Assembly (NCBI GenBank): GCA_024645085.1
Contig: JAHEGN010000002.1
Coordinates: 1 to 64,000 of the forward strand
Source of the DNA: Rhodobiaceae bacterium
GTDB taxonomy: Bacteria > Pseudomonadota > Alphaproteobacteria > RS24
Reading direction: 5' to 3'
Length of the DNA stretch: 64,000 nucleotides
Position 1 is the first letter of the stretch. Each line of letters starts with the position of its first letter. Both the position numbers and the translations under genes were made by a program. Shown here piece after piece: positions 63,532 through 64,000 of the stretch. The notes below the pieces were generated by a model that searched no databases, was not told where the DNA came from, and was given only the letters and a program-made list of their open reading frames with translations.

Positions 63532-64000
63532 ATGTCAAACACATTATCCGAACACCCGCTACTTACCGCACCGATTGGTAAGACCATGTTCATCCTGGCG
63601 ACCCCCAATGCCATTGCTATGGTTTTGTCGATGATGACCTCCGTAACCGAAGCCTATTTTGTTGGCTTGCATGGGGTGATTGCGCTGGCTGGTTTAGCTT
63701 TGGTATTTCCGATGTTCATGATGATGGGCATGTTATCGGCTGGCGCCATTGGCGGGGCAATTTCCGGTCTGATGGCGCGCCATGCTGGCAGTAATGACAT
63801 TGAGGGAGCTGAGGCGATTGCCTTTCATGCGATTCTTGTGGCGCTTGGCATGTCGACATTTTTCGCGATTTTATTTTTGACCCTCGGCGGGCAGATTTTC
63901 ACCCTCCTTGGCGCCCAAGAAGCGGTGCTTGAACAAGCCCTGTCTTACTCACAAATCTTTTTTACTGGCGTCGTGCTGGTCTGGCTGGCCAATACATTGG
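63532..64000 (+). CDS. MATE-family exporter, N-terminal part
   Basis: From ATG 63532 (MSNTLSEHPLL, with TGAGGT upstream) an open frame runs off the right edge, giving 156 residues. It has at least four hydrophobic helices. The opening helix TMFILATPNAIAMVLSMMTSVTEAYFVGLHGVIALAGLALVFP and the following AGAIGGAISGLMARHAG match the N-terminal signature of MATE (NorM/DinF) drug or metabolite exporters driven by Na+ or H+. It is divergent from the 3-hydroxyacyl-CoA dehydrogenase over 127 bp, where no operator was evident. Confidence 0.86.
   Translation, partial: MSNTLSEHPLLTAPIGKTMFILATPNAIAMVLSMMTSVTEAYFVGLHGVIALAGLALVFPMFMMMGMLSAGAIGGAISGLMARHAGSNDIEGAEAIAFHAILVALGMSTFFAILFLTLGGQIFTLLGAQEAVLEQALSYSQIFFTGVVLVWLANTL

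Overview
The window reads as ordinary chromosome from an alphaproteobacterium, probably marine or aquatic. Pointers are the murA / DUF2948 / hisD / UPF0262 / infA / maf / rng / yacG gene order, the cell-cycle regulator GcrA with GANTC sites at its promoter, a class I lysyl-tRNA synthetase, TIGR02186 and a GTA-type three-helix holin protein. I see no plasmid, prophage, insertion sequence or CRISPR array. Genes are dense, many start/stop codons overlap by 1-4 nt, and three tRNA genes (Phe, Thr, Gly) are present. The genus cannot be fixed from sequence inspection alone.

Layout. 1-3.3 kb: end of a VOC-family protein followed by a copper-tolerance unit (Met/His-rich exported protein, CopA oxidase, CopB). 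3.4-10.6 kb (minus): a long housekeeping operon running from a zinc-ribbon protein and a tiny basic protein through murA, hisD, infA, maf, an RNase E/G homologue and yacG to an SDR enzyme. 10.8-15.1 kb: tRNA-Thr, a lone holin-like protein and nrdA-nrdB, whose upstream region carries NrdR boxes and a DnaA box. 15.2-23.3 kb: thiolase, MsrB, tandem-hotdog thioesterase, two alpha/beta hydrolases and a tightly overlapped TauE / TIGR02186 / CcdA / DUF3429 set. 23.3-27.4 kb (minus): TetR with a palindromic operator, ArsC-like protein, pyrD, DUF952 and lysS. 27.5-30.3 kb: TerB-like protein, a hydroxylase and a GT2 glycosyltransferase.

30.3-44.3 kb: LrgAB, a double-domain dCTP deaminase, a SAM-II-type riboswitch with a terminator/antiterminator before metZ, apaG, trkH, an RND pump, hslO, argF, argD and an ABC-2 permease. 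44.3-50.1 kb: gcrA with four GANTC sites and a DnaA box upstream, an SDR, an iron-binding-protein gene with a Fur-like box, a GFA-family protein, and an outer-membrane-protein / glnK / amtB operon behind a consensus sigma-54 promoter. 50.1-64 kb: a DUF962 (Mpo1-like) gene beside a fatty-acid-hydroxylase-family gene, enoyl-CoA hydratase, AEC transporter, a photolyase split into two genes in swapped order, glutathione peroxidase, a zinc-ribbon/DUF3426 membrane protein, a three-gene oxidase unit, a penicillin-acylase-family enzyme, a hotdog protein, 3-hydroxyacyl-CoA dehydrogenase and the start of a MATE exporter.

The most notable points are regulatory (gcrA promoter, SAM riboswitch switch, sigma-54 and NrdR sites) and the split photolyase pair. 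I did not find a convincing wholly new multi-gene defence or mobile system.
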